From: Amycolatopsis sp. EV170708-02-1
Lineage (GTDB): Bacteria; Actinomycetota; Actinomycetes; Mycobacteriales; Pseudonocardiaceae
DNA: 64,000 nt
Assembly: GCF_022479115.1 (NCBI RefSeq)
Contig: NZ_CP092497.1
Span: 6,324,001 to 6,388,000 of the forward strand
Reading direction: 5' to 3'
This document shows positions 28,260-38,082 of this stretch, piece after piece. Positions within the stretch are counted from its first letter, which is position 1. Each line of letters begins with the position of its first letter. The translations under genes were made by a program, and so were the position numbers. The notes below the pieces were generated by a model. It was not told the DNA's origin, made no database searches, and saw only the letters and a list, made by a program, of their open reading frames with translations.

Positions 28260-30245
28260 TCAGTACAGCGTCAGCCGGTACGCGCCGGACTGCGCGGTGC
28301 CGGCGAACAGATACCGGCCGTCCGCGCTGACCGCCAGGGAGAGCACCCTGGGATCGGGCAGCGCGCCGGGCACGGGCGACCAGGTGCGGCCGAAGTCCGT
28401 GCTGCGCAGCACGCCGCCGCCGGTCGAATTGCTCGCGAACCACACCCGGAAGTCGAACGGGTGCGGCAGGATCCGGCTGATCTCACGGGGGTCCTCGCCG
28501 TCGAGGACCCGGCGGAACGTCTTGCCGCCGTCCTCGCTCAGGTGGATGCCCGCGCCGCCGATGAGCATGCGGCCGCCACCCCATCGGCTGATCGAGATCG
28601 AACTGACCGGTTGGCTGGTGACGTGGGTCCAGGTCTTGCCGCCGTCGTCCGACCGGGACAGGCCGTCGGAGTCCCCGCCCCAGACCCGGTCCGGGTTCCA
28701 GGGATCACCGGCGAACGCGATGAAGCCGTTGTCGGTCGCGAGCTTTTCCCAGGTCTTCCCGGCATCGTTGCTGCGGTAGAGCACGTAACCGCTGGGCGCG
28801 AAGGCCGAGACGAGCACCCGGTCCGGATCGGCCGGGTGGGCGAAGATCGTCCTGGGGAGGCCTTCCTTCGCCTTCGCGGCGAACTGCCAGGTCCGTCCGC
28901 CGTCGCCGCTGCGGAGCACGTCGAGCGAGAACCCGTTACGGGTGACCTGCCAGACGACGTCCGGGCGGCCCGGCGAGACCGACAGACGCGCGTCCTCGTG
29001 CAGCCGGTCGGCCGGGTGCGACTGCCAGACCCGGTCCGCCGCGGCCACCTTGCCGCGCGGGAGCGGGGTGTTGTAGATCTCCTGCACGCCCGCCGCGACG
29101 ACGCTCTCGCGCAGCAGGTTCCCGGTGGTCACGAGGTCGCGCATGGATTCGCCGGGGACGCCGATCTGCCGGTAGCCCCGCTTGCCCTCGTCCGCGTACA
29201 CCCCTCGGTAGAGCGAGGAGATCAGCGTGGTGGCGGGTTTACCCGGTCCGGCGGGGAGGTCGATCATGTCGCTGACGCCTTCGCCCGCCGCGGGGACCGG
29301 TTTGCGGGTCCAGGTGCGGCCGAAGTCCGCGCTGACGTCTATGTCGTTATACGTCGACACGTACAGACGTCCACCGAGGAAGCGCGGTTCGCGCAGGGTC
29401 TGCTCGCCGGGATCGCGGCGCAGCACCGTCCAGGTCTTGCCGCCGTCGGTGGAGCCGTGCAGTTCGGGACCGACCGTGACCACGAGCCGCTCGCCGTCCG
29501 AAGCGACCTGGTTGATCTCGCCGTTGGTCCGGTAGACGAGTTCGGCCTGCGGCTCCTTGCCACTGACCCCGCGGACCACCCAAAGGGCGTACTCGGGGAG
29601 GACCGTCGTGAGGTAGGCGTCGTCGCCGACCATGATGAGCTTGAGCGCGCCGACCGGGGAGGCGTTCCCCTCGCGCGGCCAGGTCCTCGGCACGTCGTTC
29701 CAGTGCTCACCACCGTCGGTGCTGACGCTCAGCGAATCCATGTTCTGCACCACGACGACCCGGCCGGTCGGGTCCGTGGCCATGCCGAACGCGCCGTCGG
29801 GGTACCACTCGCGCAGGGTCTCCCAGGTCTGGCCGCGGTCGGTGGTCCGCACCAGCACGCCGCGCCACTCGCCGAGGAAGCCCGCCGGTTTGTTGCCCAC
29901 CGCGAGGATCCGGTCCGGGTTCGCCGGATCGACGAAGAATCCCTGGATGGAGGTGTCTTGAGGCAGTCCGCGGCGCACGCTCCACGATGCGCCGCGATCG
30001 CCGGAAAGCCAGAGCGCGGGCGGGCTCGGCTGCATCATCGCCAGCCCGGCGGGCGAAGCGGCGAGCAGTCCGCCGACGCTGTTCGGGCCGATCGGTTCCC
30101 AGCCGCCGCGCGGCAGCCCGGTCGCGTTGACGTCGGCGGGCGGTGTCTGGGGTTCGGCGGTGGCCACCGACGTCGCCCCGGTGGTGCCGAGAACCGTCAG
30201 CAGCCCGAGAACGAACATGCGTTTGGTGATCGATCTCAGTTTCAT
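28260..30245 (-). CDS. Secreted Asp-box (BNR) beta-propeller protein
   Basis: A 661-aa exported protein. A signal peptide (about 1-30) is followed by repeated S-x-D-x-G-x-T-W Asp boxes, of which I count about nine (for example STDGGKTWT, SGDGGRTWQ, SDDGGKTWT, STDFGRTWS). These mark sialidase/YCF48-like propeller blades. No sialidase active-site arginine set could be assigned, so calling it a glycosidase would be unsafe; a binding or scaffold role is possible. The upstream DNA (30246-30361) is low in GC and contains TTGACA, but I see no matching -10. Confidence 0.85.
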   Translation of the reverse strand: MKLRSITKRMFVLGLLTVLGTTGATSVATAEPQTPPADVNATGLPRGGWEPIGPNSVGGLLAASPAGLAMMQPSPPALWLSGDRGASWSVRRGLPQDTSIQGFFVDPANPDRILAVGNKPAGFLGEWRGVLVRTTDRGQTWETLREWYPDGAFGMATDPTGRVVVVQNMDSLSVSTDGGEHWNDVPRTWPREGNASPVGALKLIMVGDDAYLTTVLPEYALWVVRGVSGKEPQAELVYRTNGEINQVASDGERLVVTVGPELHGSTDGGKTWTVLRRDPGEQTLREPRFLGGRLYVSTYNDIDVSADFGRTWTRKPVPAAGEGVSDMIDLPAGPGKPATTLISSLYRGVYADEGKRGYRQIGVPGESMRDLVTTGNLLRESVVAAGVQEIYNTPLPRGKVAAADRVWQSHPADRLHEDARLSVSPGRPDVVWQVTRNGFSLDVLRSGDGGRTWQFAAKAKEGLPRTIFAHPADPDRVLVSAFAPSGYVLYRSNDAGKTWEKLATDNGFIAFAGDPWNPDRVWGGDSDGLSRSDDGGKTWTHVTSQPVSSISISRWGGGRMLIGGAGIHLSEDGGKTFRRVLDGEDPREISRILPHPFDFRVWFASNSTGGGVLRSTDFGRTWSPVPGALPDPRVLSLAVSADGRYLFAGTAQSGAYRLTLY

Positions 30246-30361
30246 GCGGGAGATCTTGGCGCAAGATCCGGAAAAGAGATAGAGGATTCGTCGGATCTTT
30301 GCCTGCCGATAACCCCTTGCCAGTTCCTTGATTCCTTGTCAAGACTTGACTTCGCGGAAAC

Positions 30362-31201
30362 TCATCGGATGACTACGGCGATCAGCGCGGCGGCGAGCAG
30401 GCCGAGGTACGCGATCGCGTGCGCGCGGTCCGGGATCCGGCCGACCATCCGGCGCGTCACCGCGATGGTCGGCAGCGACCCGCACAGCAGCGCGCCCGCG
30501 GCCACCAGGTCGACGTAGCCGACGTGAGCGGCGCCCGAAGCCGTGCCCGTCGCCGCGAAGGCGTAGACGGCCGTGCCGATCACCGCCACGGGCAGGCTCA
30601 GCGGATTCGCCAGCGCGGTCGCGTCGGCCATCGGCAGTCCCTTGCGCCGCATGAGCGGCACGGTGAGGACGCTGCCCCCGACGCCGAGGAAGCTCGCGAC
30701 GGCACCGATCCCGGTCCCGCCCGCGATGGCGGTGATCCCGCCGAGAGCGCGCGGCCCGTCATCGTCCCGCCTGCTCACGAACCCCTTCCGGGCGGCGCTG
30801 TCGACGATGGTCAGCGCGAGGTAGGCGACGAAGAGCCAGCGCAGGACACTCTCGTCTGCCACGGTGGCGGCGAAGGACCCGAGCACGGCGCCCAGACCGA
30901 TGAAGGCGATGAGCGGCCACAGGTAGTCGCGGCGGAGCCGCCCCGTCCGAAGCTGGGCGAGGGTCGCGCTCCCGGCGTTGACCACCATCACCGCGGTCGA
31001 CGTGGCCACCGCCACGTGCATCGCGCCCGATGCGTGTCCCGGATCGGCGAGCGCGAAGGCGTAGACGACGGGCACGGTGACGAAGCCGCCGCCGAATCCG
31101 AAAAGGACGGTGGTGACGCCGCTCAGGCAACCGAACCCGAGGAGCACCGAGATCTCGATCAGCACTCCCTCGACGGTAGGCCCGGCGGGCACGGCGGGCA
31201 T
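30362..31201 (-). CDS. TauE/SafE-family sulfite/organosulfonate exporter
   Basis: A membrane protein of about 279 aa with eight or so helices. LLGFGCLSGVTTVLFGFGGGFVTVPVV at the start and SFLGVGGSVLTVPLMRRKGLPMADATA in the second half are the duplicated family signature. Such proteins export sulfite, sulfonates or sulfolactate-type anions. The start is uncertain: ATG 31201 is chosen, GTG 31165 and a longer frame from 31318 (which would overlap the AraC gene) are alternatives. It is divergent from the AraC regulator, which may control it. Confidence 0.88.
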   Translation of the reverse strand: MPAVPAGPTVEGVLIEISVLLGFGCLSGVTTVLFGFGGGFVTVPVVYAFALADPGHASGAMHVAVATSTAVMVVNAGSATLAQLRTGRLRRDYLWPLIAFIGLGAVLGSFAATVADESVLRWLFVAYLALTIVDSAARKGFVSRRDDDGPRALGGITAIAGGTGIGAVASFLGVGGSVLTVPLMRRKGLPMADATALANPLSLPVAVIGTAVYAFAATGTASGAAHVGYVDLVAAGALLCGSLPTIAVTRRMVGRIPDRAHAIAYLGLLAAALIAVVIR

Positions 31202-31256
31202 TCGAAAGAGCGCCAGTTTCTTTCGCGGATCGGACACCCGGCGTAGGCTCGGTGAG

Positions 31257-32030
31257 ATGCGCGACATCCCCATCGACGAGGTCGACCGCCTCGACCGCGC
31301 GGTGGTGGCGATCCGCACCGATTACCCACCGGGGCACCGGATCCTCCCGCATCGGCACCGGCGGGCGCAGTTCCTCTACAGCGCGACGGGATCGATGCGG
31401 GTCGAAACGGCCGACGGCACGTGGACCATCCCGACCCGGCGCGCGGTGCTCGTCCCGCCGGAGACCGTCCATCAGGTCTTCACGACGAACGTGAGCACCA
31501 GGAGCCTGTACATCGAGCCGAAGGCGGTGCCGTGGTTCCCGCGCCGCTGCCAGGTCGTCGAAGTGTCCGCGCTGCTGCGGGAACTTCTGAACGAGGCCGT
31601 GGAAGTGCCGGAGCTGTACGCCTCCCGGGGACGGGACGCCGCGGTCATCGGGCTGGCCCTGCACGAGATCCGCCGGTCCGCCCCGGTCCGGCTCGACCTC
31701 CCGCTGCCGAAGCACGAACGGCTGCGCGCGCTGTGCGAGTCCTTTTTGGACGCTCCGGACATCCACGATCCGGCGGGTGCCTGGGCCGGGCGGCTGCACG
31801 TGAGCGAGCGGACGCTGAACCGGCTCTTCACCGCGGAGACCGGGATGGGTTTCGCCCGCTGGCGGCAGCGGGCCTGCGTCCTGCATTCCCTGTCACTGCT
31901 GTCGGACGGCCTGCCCATCGCCGCGATCGCCGCCTCGCTCGGCTACGAGAGCCCCGCCGCGTTCTCGACGATGTTCACCCGGCTCATCGGCACCTCGCCG
32001 AAGGACTACCGCGCCGCGTCCGCGCTCTGA
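31257..32030 (+). CDS. AraC-family transcriptional regulator
   Basis: A 257-aa regulator. An N-terminal cupin domain (about 5-120) has PHRHRRAQFLYSATGSM and VLVPPETVHQV. A C-terminal pair of helix-turn-helices (about 155-255) has LHVSERTLNRLFTAETGMGFARWRQ and IAAIAASLGYESPAAFSTMFTRLIGTSP. The ligand is unknown. It is divergent from the TauE gene and upstream of, and in line with, the SDR gene, so either could be its target. Confidence 0.92.
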   Translation: MRDIPIDEVDRLDRAVVAIRTDYPPGHRILPHRHRRAQFLYSATGSMRVETADGTWTIPTRRAVLVPPETVHQVFTTNVSTRSLYIEPKAVPWFPRRCQVVEVSALLRELLNEAVEVPELYASRGRDAAVIGLALHEIRRSAPVRLDLPLPKHERLRALCESFLDAPDIHDPAGAWAGRLHVSERTLNRLFTAETGMGFARWRQRACVLHSLSLLSDGLPIAAIAASLGYESPAAFSTMFTRLIGTSPKDYRAASAL

Positions 32031-32127
32031 ACCCCGGTGTCTCAAAGTGAGACACGACGCCCCTCCCCCGGTACCGCCGCCGCCCCTACCTTTCGGTCAA
32101 GCCCAGGCGAACAAAGGAGTTCAGCGC

Positions 32128-32904
32128 ATGAGCAAGAACGTACTCGTCACCGGTGCGGCACGAGGGATCGGCAAGGGCATCGCGCTCCGGCTCGCCGCCG
32201 ACGGACACGACGTCGCGGTCAACGACGTCGCCGCCAACGAAGCGGAACTCGAAGCCGTCGCCAAGGAGATCCGCGAAACGGGACGGCGCTCGGCGGCGCT
32301 CACCGCGGACGTCTCGGACCCGGCGTCCGTCACCGCCATGGTCGGCGAAACCGCCGCCGCGCTGGGTTCTCTCGACGTCATGGTCGCGAACGCGGGGATC
32401 GCGCAGGTCCTGCCGCTGCTCGAAGTGACCCCGAGGACTGGGACCGGATGATGGCCGTCAACGCGCGCGGCATCTTCCTCTGCTACCAGGCCGCGGCGAA
32501 GCAGATGATCGAACAGGGGAACGGCGGGAAGATCATCGGCGCGGCGTCCATCGTCGCCCACCGCCCGTTCGCCTTGCTGGGCCACTATTCCGCGTCGAAA
32601 TGGGCGGTGCGCGGGCTGACCCAGGCCGCCGCGATGGAATGGGCACGGCACGGCATCACCGTCAACGCGTACTGCCCCGGCATCGTCGGAACCGCCATGT
32701 GGGACCTCATCGACGATGAAACTGGCGGAATCGGAAGGAATCCGGAAGGGCCAGGCGATCGAGAAGTACTCGAACCTGATCCATCTCGGGCGGGTCTCCG
32801 TTCCCGAGGACGTGGCGTCGTACGTGTCGTACCTCGCTTCCCCGGATTCCGACTACATGACCGGCCAGTCGGTGATGATCGACGGCGGGATCCAGTTCTC
32901 CTGA
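32128..32904 (+). CDS. SDR-family acetoin(diacetyl) reductase-like, double frameshift
   Basis: A short-chain dehydrogenase from ATG 32128 (AAAGGAG upstream). Frame 1 gives [16 protein letters not shown] (NAD site). It shifts at the CCCC run 32429-32432 (one base missing) into [10 protein letters not shown] and the catalytic [11 protein letters not shown]. It shifts back at AAA 32719-32721 (one base extra) into [18 protein letters not shown]. Repaired length is 258 aa. The C-terminal segment is typical of acetoin/diacetyl reductases that interconvert acetoin and butanediol or diacetyl. Two opposite shifts in a normal gene suggest sequence error. Confidence 0.78.
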
Positions 32905-32907
32905 GGC

Positions 32908-33723
32908 TCAGCCACGCTGCGCGCGTGCCGCCCCGACGCAGTACACACCGAAGGCCGCGACCCCGGCGGCCACCACGATGAGCAGCACCGTGCCGAACGG
33001 CTGGGCGGCCAAGGTCCGGAGGGCCGCGTCGAGCCCGCCGGAACGGGACGGATCATGCGTCAGCGCCGCGTACCCGACCAGTACCGCGACCACACCGAAG
33101 ACGAAACCCCTTGCCACGTAACCGATCCGGCCCAGCCGCTCCACCCACCGCCGGGTTCCCGACGGGAGCTTCGCGAGATCGAGATCCTGTTCGAAGGTCC
33201 GGCGTATCCCCTTCACCGCCGAACCCACCGCGACACCGAACACGATGACGGCCACCACGGTCACCAGGAACGGGCCGGCGGGCAACCCGAGCAGCCACGC
33301 GGTGAACTCCTGCTGCTTCTGGTCGCCACTGCCCTGTTCCCCCGCGCCCATGGCGACCTTGGCCGCATACACACCGAGCGAGATCCCGACCAGGCAGCGC
33401 ACTCCGGACGTCACCCGCTTGACGGTGCGAGTGCGCTGCCTGTCGATCCAGGTGTAGCCCACCGCGGCCAGCAATCCCTGCCACAGGCCATAGGCCACCA
33501 GCCCTGCCGCCAGTACCCACAACAGCACCCCGCCCGCCGCGGTCGAACCGACCTCGGCGATCGCGCCGCGGCCGTCGGCCTCCTGGCCGCCACCGCCGAC
33601 GGCGACGCGCACCGCCAGGTATCCGATGAGCAGGTACACCAAGCCGTAGCAGCCCATGCCGATCCGTCCGAGCACCTGGACGGCCTTGTTGCGGCGCACC
33701 TGTCTCGCCTTGGTCGCGGACAT
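32908..33723 (-). CDS. DUF1206 membrane protein
   Basis: A 271-aa integral membrane protein with three tandem DUF1206 units of two helices each. Each unit starts with a GR-G motif: [20 protein letters not shown], then [19 protein letters not shown], then [26 protein letters not shown] precedes ATG 33723. The family is widespread in actinobacteria and of unknown function. It converges tightly (3 bases) with the SDR gene. Confidence 0.9.
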   Translation of the reverse strand: MSATKARQVRRNKAVQVLGRIGMGCYGLVYLLIGYLAVRVAVGGGGQEADGRGAIAEVGSTAAGGVLLWVLAAGLVAYGLWQGLLAAVGYTWIDRQRTRTVKRVTSGVRCLVGISLGVYAAKVAMGAGEQGSGDQKQQEFTAWLLGLPAGPFLVTVVAVIVFGVAVGSAVKGIRRTFEQDLDLAKLPSGTRRWVERLGRIGYVARGFVFGVVAVLVGYAALTHDPSRSGGLDAALRTLAAQPFGTVLLIVVAAGVAAFGVYCVGAARAQRG

Positions 33724-33815
33724 CCGGTCCACCTCCTTCGAGTCTTCATCGAGTGTCGCCGCCGTCGATGAAGACCGCCGCGTGACTGGTCCGTCCAGCC
33801 CAGCGCGAAGGACGC

Positions 33816-34226
33816 TTAGGCGGACAGCCAATCGTCGGTGACGCGATGCCTGCCGAGCCCGGCGGCATCGAACTCGTCGAAGTGGTCGCCCTTGAGCACG
33901 CCCAGCCGCCGAAGCGCCTGGGAGATCGGACTGCCATCGGCCGGGCCGGGTTCGTCTTCGCCGACGTGCAGCGGGCCGAGGACGGTCTCGCCGCGCTCCC
34001 ACACCTGCGCGGACTGCGTCCCTGTACCACCGAAGTACTCGGCCTCGACGTACGCCACTGCTCCGTCCTGGGAACACGCGGCGAGCGGCCCGGTGTCGAA
34101 CGGCGCCTCGATCACCGGCATCAGCGACAGGCCGTGTCCGAGCGACACCAGCCGCGCGCCTTCGATCGCATCGAGCAATCGGCTCCGCGCGGACTCGGTG
34201 ACGATGACGGCTTGAAGGCAGTACAC
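33816..34226 (-). CDS. Conserved hypothetical protein
   Basis: A 136-aa soluble protein from GTG 34226 (MYCLQAVIVTESARSRLL). It has no signal peptide or membrane helix. It shows a mixed alpha/beta pattern with PVIEAPFDTGPLA, VAYVEAEYFGGTGTQSAQVWE and a C-terminal RLGVLKGDHFDEFD. Family not identified by eye. It lies upstream of the DUF1206 gene in the same direction, with a 92-base gap, and is divergent from the DHFR-like gene. Confidence 0.65.
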   Translation of the reverse strand: MYCLQAVIVTESARSRLLDAIEGARLVSLGHGLSLMPVIEAPFDTGPLAACSQDGAVAYVEAEYFGGTGTQSAQVWERGETVLGPLHVGEDEPGPADGSPISQALRRLGVLKGDHFDEFDAAGLGRHRVTDDWLSA

Positions 34227-34336
34227 GCCCGCATCCTGCCACTTCGCCGTCCCGCGAAGAATTTCCGCCGCCGATGTCGATCGGCACCGGACGCGTTCGT
34301 AGCCAGGGTGAGAGACGAACTCACCGAAGGAGCATC

Positions 34337-34921
34337 ATGACCGCGATCTACACGTTCGACGTCTTTTCCAGCCTCGACGGCTACGGCTCCCACACCGGCG
34401 ATTGGGGCGGCTACTGGGGCAAGCAAGGCCCTGAATTCCTCGACCACCGCCTCGCGCTGTACTCGGAGGAGCAGCGGATGGTCTTCGGCGCCACCACGTT
34501 CCGGGCGAACATGGAGATGCTCAACGCGGAGACCCCGGACGTCGAGGCGCTGGATCCGTGGGTCTCCCGGCTGAAGCACCTGCCGGCGACGGTCGTCTCG
34601 TCCACGCTGCGGGAGCCGCTCGACTGGCCGGACGCGACCGTCGTGAGCGGGGACGCGGTCGACGTCGTCGCCCGGCTCAAGGAGGAATCCGAAGTGCCGC
34701 TTCGCTCGCACGGCGGCCTCGCGATGAACCGGGCGCTGATGGCCGCCGGTCTGGTGGATCGCGTGCAGGTGACGGTCTTCCCGGTGATCACCGGAAGGAC
34801 CGGGGCAGGCTCGATCTTCCAGGGCGCGGCCGACTTCGACCTCGAACTGCTCGAGAGCCGGACGTTCGACGGGCGTATCCAGGAGCTCGTCTACCGGCCC
34901 GTTCCGCACGAATCGAGCTGA
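34337..34921 (+). CDS. Dihydrofolate reductase-family protein (RibD_C type)
   Basis: A 194-aa reductase-like protein. ATG 34337 follows GAAGGAGC. The fold is that of the RibD C-terminal/DHFR-like group: YTFDVFSSLDGYG, MVFGATTFRANMEML, SHGGLAMNRALMAAGLVDRVQVTVFPVI. These proteins differ from true FolA and usually reduce unknown substrates with NADPH. It is monocistronic. Confidence 0.85.
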   Translation: MTAIYTFDVFSSLDGYGSHTGDWGGYWGKQGPEFLDHRLALYSEEQRMVFGATTFRANMEMLNAETPDVEALDPWVSRLKHLPATVVSSTLREPLDWPDATVVSGDAVDVVARLKEESEVPLRSHGGLAMNRALMAAGLVDRVQVTVFPVITGRTGAGSIFQGAADFDLELLESRTFDGRIQELVYRPVPHESS

Positions 34922-34953
34922 CCATCCACAAAGGACGGCCGCGTCGATCCTGC

Positions 34954-35247
34954 CTACGCGGTGATCGACGCGGCCGGCGCGCCGAGCCAGGGCGCCAGCA
35001 GGGCTTCGAGGTCGGCGTCCGACAGCGCATACGGCCCGCCGTGGAACTCGTGCCACCGCGAAGCGTCCCGCGCCGCCGTGTACTCCACCTCGAACGCCCG
35101 CATCAGGACGTACATGAAGGTCACCGAGCTGAACCGCTCACCGAGCAACGTCCTGGCCTCGCGCGCGACACCGGTCGCGCCACGGCCGAGCACGTCCGCG
35201 AGCTTCAGCTCCTCCGCAGCCGGATCCAGCAGGCTGGGGGCATACAT
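34954..35247 (-). CDS. Hypothetical protein downstream of rlmN
   Basis: A 97-aa acidic, mostly helical protein (MYAPSLLDPAAEELKLADVL, then LLGERFSSVTFMYVLMRAFEVEY). It starts 31 bases after the rlmN stop in the same direction, with GGAG upstream of ATG 35247, so co-transcription with rlmN is likely. No domain recognised. A longer frame into rlmN exists but the region upstream of this ATG is an Arg-rich shadow. Confidence 0.6.
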   Translation of the reverse strand: MYAPSLLDPAAEELKLADVLGRGATGVAREARTLLGERFSSVTFMYVLMRAFEVEYTAARDASRWHEFHGGPYALSDADLEALLAPWLGAPAASITA

Positions 35248-35278
35248 CACGACAAAATCTCCATCACTGAAAGGAAAC

Positions 35279-36385
35279 TCAGTTCTCGGCGGCGAGCTGA
35301 CCGCACGCCGCCGCGATCTCCTGACCACGCGTGTCACGCACCGTGCACGCCACACCGCCCGCGTTCACCAGCCGGACGAACTCCCGCTCCACCGGCTTCG
35401 GCGAGGCGTCCCACTTGCTTCCCGGCGTCGGGTTCAGCGGGATCACGTTCACGTGCACCAGCTGGCCCAGGTGCTGGCGAAGCCGTTTCGCCAGCAGCTC
35501 GGCACGCCAAGGCTGGTCGTTGACGTCCCGGATCAGCGCGTACTCGATCGACACGCGACGACCGGAGGTGTCCGCGTAGTACCGCGCGGCGGACAGCACC
35601 TCGTCCACCGACCAGCGCTCGTTCACCGGCACCAGCGTGTCCCGCAGTTCGTCGTCCGGCGTGTGCAGCGAAACCGCCAGGCGCACCTGCATCTTCTCGT
35701 CCGCCAGCTTCCGGATCGCCGGCGCGAGACCCACCGTCGACACGGTCACCGAACGCTGACCGATACCGAGCCCCTCCGGCGAGGGATCGGTGATCCGCCG
35801 GACCGCCGCCACCACCCGCTTGTAGTTCGCGAGCGGCTCGCCCATGCCCATGAAGACGATGTTCGACAGACGGCCGGGGCCGCCGGGCATGAGCCCGTCG
35901 CGCATCACGGCGGCGGCGGAACGGACCTGGTCGACGATCTCGGCGGTCGACAGGTTCCGGTCGAGGCCGCCCTGCCCGGTCGCGCAGAAGGGGCACGCCA
36001 TGCCGCAGCCCGCCTGGCTCGAGATGCACAGGGTCGCGCGGTCCGGGTAGCGCATCAGCACGCTCTCCAGCAGCGTCCCGTCGTGCGCGCGCCACAAGGT
36101 CTTGCGGGTGGTCCCGTCGTCGCAGGCGAGCGCCTTGACCTCGGTGAGCAGCGTCGGCATCAGATCGCCGACGAGCTTCTCCCGCGACGCCGCCGGGATG
36201 TCGGTCATCTCCTCCGGGTTCACCGTGAGCCGCGAGAAGTAGTGGTTCGAAAGCTGCTTCGCGCGGAACGGCTTCTCACCCAGCTCGGCGACGGCCGCGG
36301 CCCGCTCGGCGGCGGTGAGATCGGCGAGGTGGCGCGGCGGGAGGCCACGCTTGGGCGCGTCGAAGACGAGAGGGAGGGCAGTCAT
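35279..36385 (-). CDS. rlmN: 23S rRNA/tRNA (adenine-C2)-methyltransferase
   Basis: A radical-SAM enzyme of 368 aa that methylates A2503 of 23S rRNA and A37 of some tRNAs, tuning translation accuracy. The cluster motif CGMACPFC lies near residues 127-134, preceded by [19 protein letters not shown] and [18 protein letters not shown] are signature segments, and the C-terminal Cys in [12 protein letters not shown] is the catalytic methyl-carrier region. ATG 36385 is the standard start. Confidence 0.96.
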   Translation of the reverse strand: MTALPLVFDAPKRGLPPRHLADLTAAERAAAVAELGEKPFRAKQLSNHYFSRLTVNPEEMTDIPAASREKLVGDLMPTLLTEVKALACDDGTTRKTLWRAHDGTLLESVLMRYPDRATLCISSQAGCGMACPFCATGQGGLDRNLSTAEIVDQVRSAAAVMRDGLMPGGPGRLSNIVFMGMGEPLANYKRVVAAVRRITDPSPEGLGIGQRSVTVSTVGLAPAIRKLADEKMQVRLAVSLHTPDDELRDTLVPVNERWSVDEVLSAARYYADTSGRRVSIEYALIRDVNDQPWRAELLAKRLRQHLGQLVHVNVIPLNPTPGSKWDASPKPVEREFVRLVNAGGVACTVRDTRGQEIAAACGQLAAEN

Positions 36386-36508
36386 AGCCCACCCAGTCTC
36401 CCATGTCCACCTTCTCCGCCCCCGGGCCGCCCCGATCACTGTTCCCCAGATCACCACACCACAAGCCACTGAGACCCAACTCACACGAAAGAGGTTGTCG
36501 TACGACCG

Positions 36509-36526
36509 TTTCCGATATATCGTGAA
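36509..36526. promoter_or_regulatory. Putative PadR operator
   Basis: An 18-base dyad TTTCCGATA-TATCGTGAA with a perfect CGATATATCG core lies 35-52 bases before the PadR start. Related ATATATCG-type dyads are known operators of PadR regulators, so autorepression is likely. Confidence 0.55.
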
Positions 36527-36560
36527 TGAGTCGGAACATTACGAAGAGAGGATTTCCATC

Positions 36561-37182
36561 ATGCGACGACGACCTTTCCCCCAGAACACGGCCGACCCGC
36601 CTTCGGGCCTTGGGCACGCGGCGGCTTCGGCGACTTCCCCCGGGGCCTGGCGGACCGGGCCACCGGCACCGGCACGGCCGCCGCGGCGGACCCGGTGGGC
36701 GGCGCGGCAAACGCGGTGACGTCCGCGCCGCCATCCTGGCGCTGCTGTCCGAGCAGCCGAGGCACGGGTACGAGATCATCCGCGAGATCGGCGAACGCAG
36801 CGGCGGCTTCTGGAAGCCGAGCCCCGGCTCGGTCTACCCGACCCTGCAGATGCTGGCCGACGAAGGCCTGGTGATCAGCAAGGACGAGAACGGCAAGAAG
36901 CTGTTCGAACTCACCGAATCCGGCCGTTCCGCGGCCGAGCAGCAGGACGCCGTCCCGCCGTGGGAGCAGATCGCCCACGACGTCGACCCGGTCGAGGTGA
37001 ACCTGCGCAAGGCGGGCGCGACGCTGGCCGCGGCGGTCGCGCAGGTCATGCACGCCGGCAGCGAAAGCCAGCAGGCCCGCACCGTCGACGTGCTCAACGA
37101 GGCACGCCGGACGATCTACGGGATCCTCGGCGAGGCCGAGGACACCACTCCGGACGAGGCATCCGACGAGGACACGGAGTGA
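36561..37182 (+). CDS. PadR-family regulator with two frameshifts near the start
   Basis: The conserved part, RGDVRAAILALLSEQPRHGYEI through PSPGSVYPTLQMLADEGLV, is a PadR winged helix, followed by a dimerising C-terminus. From ATG 36561 (GAGAGG upstream) the start reads MRRRPFP and then leaves the frame. Adding one C to each run at 36578-36582 and 36637-36641 gives MRRRPFPPEHGRPAFGPWAR and then a Gly/His/Arg-rich linker into the domain, 207 aa in all. That is the usual N-terminus of such regulators. Target unknown; self-control through the upstream dyad is likely. Confidence 0.8.
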
Positions 37183-37967
37183 TCCGGCACGACGAGGCCG
37201 GTGGGCTTGACGCGCGTATGCACGCGATAGCCCACCGGCAGCGTCACCTGCTTCTCCCCGGCTCCTGACGAAACCTCGTTGAGGCGGCAGACCTCCGCGA
37301 TCGCCTTCGCGGCGACAGGTGCGCTGAACTCGATCTTCAGCACCGCTTCCATCGCGGCGGCGTCTTCGAACGACCACCGCGTCATCACCTTGCGGCAGTC
37401 GAATCCCTGACGGGCGAAGAACTTCTCGACACCGGGCGGGTCGTAATGCGGCAGATCCAGCCGCATCCAGCGGCCGTAGGGCTCACTCGTCACATCGAGA
37501 TCCACGATCATCATCAGCCCACCCGGGCGCAGCACCCGCTCCGCTTCGCGAAGACCAGGTTCGCAACCGGGGCCGAAGAAGTACGCGGTGCGCGCGTGGA
37601 CGACGTCGAAAGCCGCGTCCGGCAAGGGAAGCCGCTGCGCACGCCCTTGCCGCACCTCGACGTTCGCCAGCCGCCCCACCCGGTTCCGCGCGTCGCGGAC
37701 GAGCGGCTCATGGGGTTCGACCCCGACCACCGACCGCGCCGTCGCGGCGAACCGCGGCAGATGGAAACCGTCACCACAGCCGATGTCGAGGACGTCCGCC
37801 CCGGACCAATCGCGAGAGCCGGCGAGCACGCGCCAGATCTCGTCGTCGACGTCCTGCGCGCGGTTTTCGACCTCGTAGGCCTTTTGGTAATACCAGATGT
37901 TCGGGCTCGGCAGCACCTCCTCGCCGCCGCGGCGGGAGGAGGAGAGGGCTCGGGGAAACCAGCGCAC
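37116..37967 (-). CDS. SAM-dependent class I methyltransferase
   Basis: A 283-aa enzyme. VLDIGCGDGFHLP is the SAM-binding loop (motif I), VVGVEPHEP motif II, FDVVHARTAYFF motif IV and RVLRPGGLMMIVDLD the post-motif segment. GTG 37967 is chosen for GGAG six bases upstream. Substrate unknown. Its last 67 bases overlap the 3' end of the PadR gene on the other strand, so the Ser-rich C-terminus may be a poorly constrained extension. Confidence 0.88.
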   Translation of the reverse strand: MRWFPRALSSSRRGGEEVLPSPNIWYYQKAYEVENRAQDVDDEIWRVLAGSRDWSGADVLDIGCGDGFHLPRFAATARSVVGVEPHEPLVRDARNRVGRLANVEVRQGRAQRLPLPDAAFDVVHARTAYFFGPGCEPGLREAERVLRPGGLMMIVDLDVTSEPYGRWMRLDLPHYDPPGVEKFFARQGFDCRKVMTRWSFEDAAAMEAVLKIEFSAPVAAKAIAEVCRLNEVSSGAGEKQVTLPVGYRVHTRVKPTGLVVPDHSVSSSDASSGVVSSASPRIP

Positions 37968-38082
37968 GGAAGCTCCAACGAAGGGACACCGGGCCGGGTT
38001 CCGGGGTATCCGGGTCGAAATCTTTAACGGAAACAATGCGGTCAGCGACTAGACTTTACTCCCACCGGTAAGGGAGAACCGC

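Noticed and set aside
28260..30245. Functional sialidase
   Set aside because: Asp boxes alone define propeller blades. The arginine triad and Tyr/Glu catalytic set could not be assigned.
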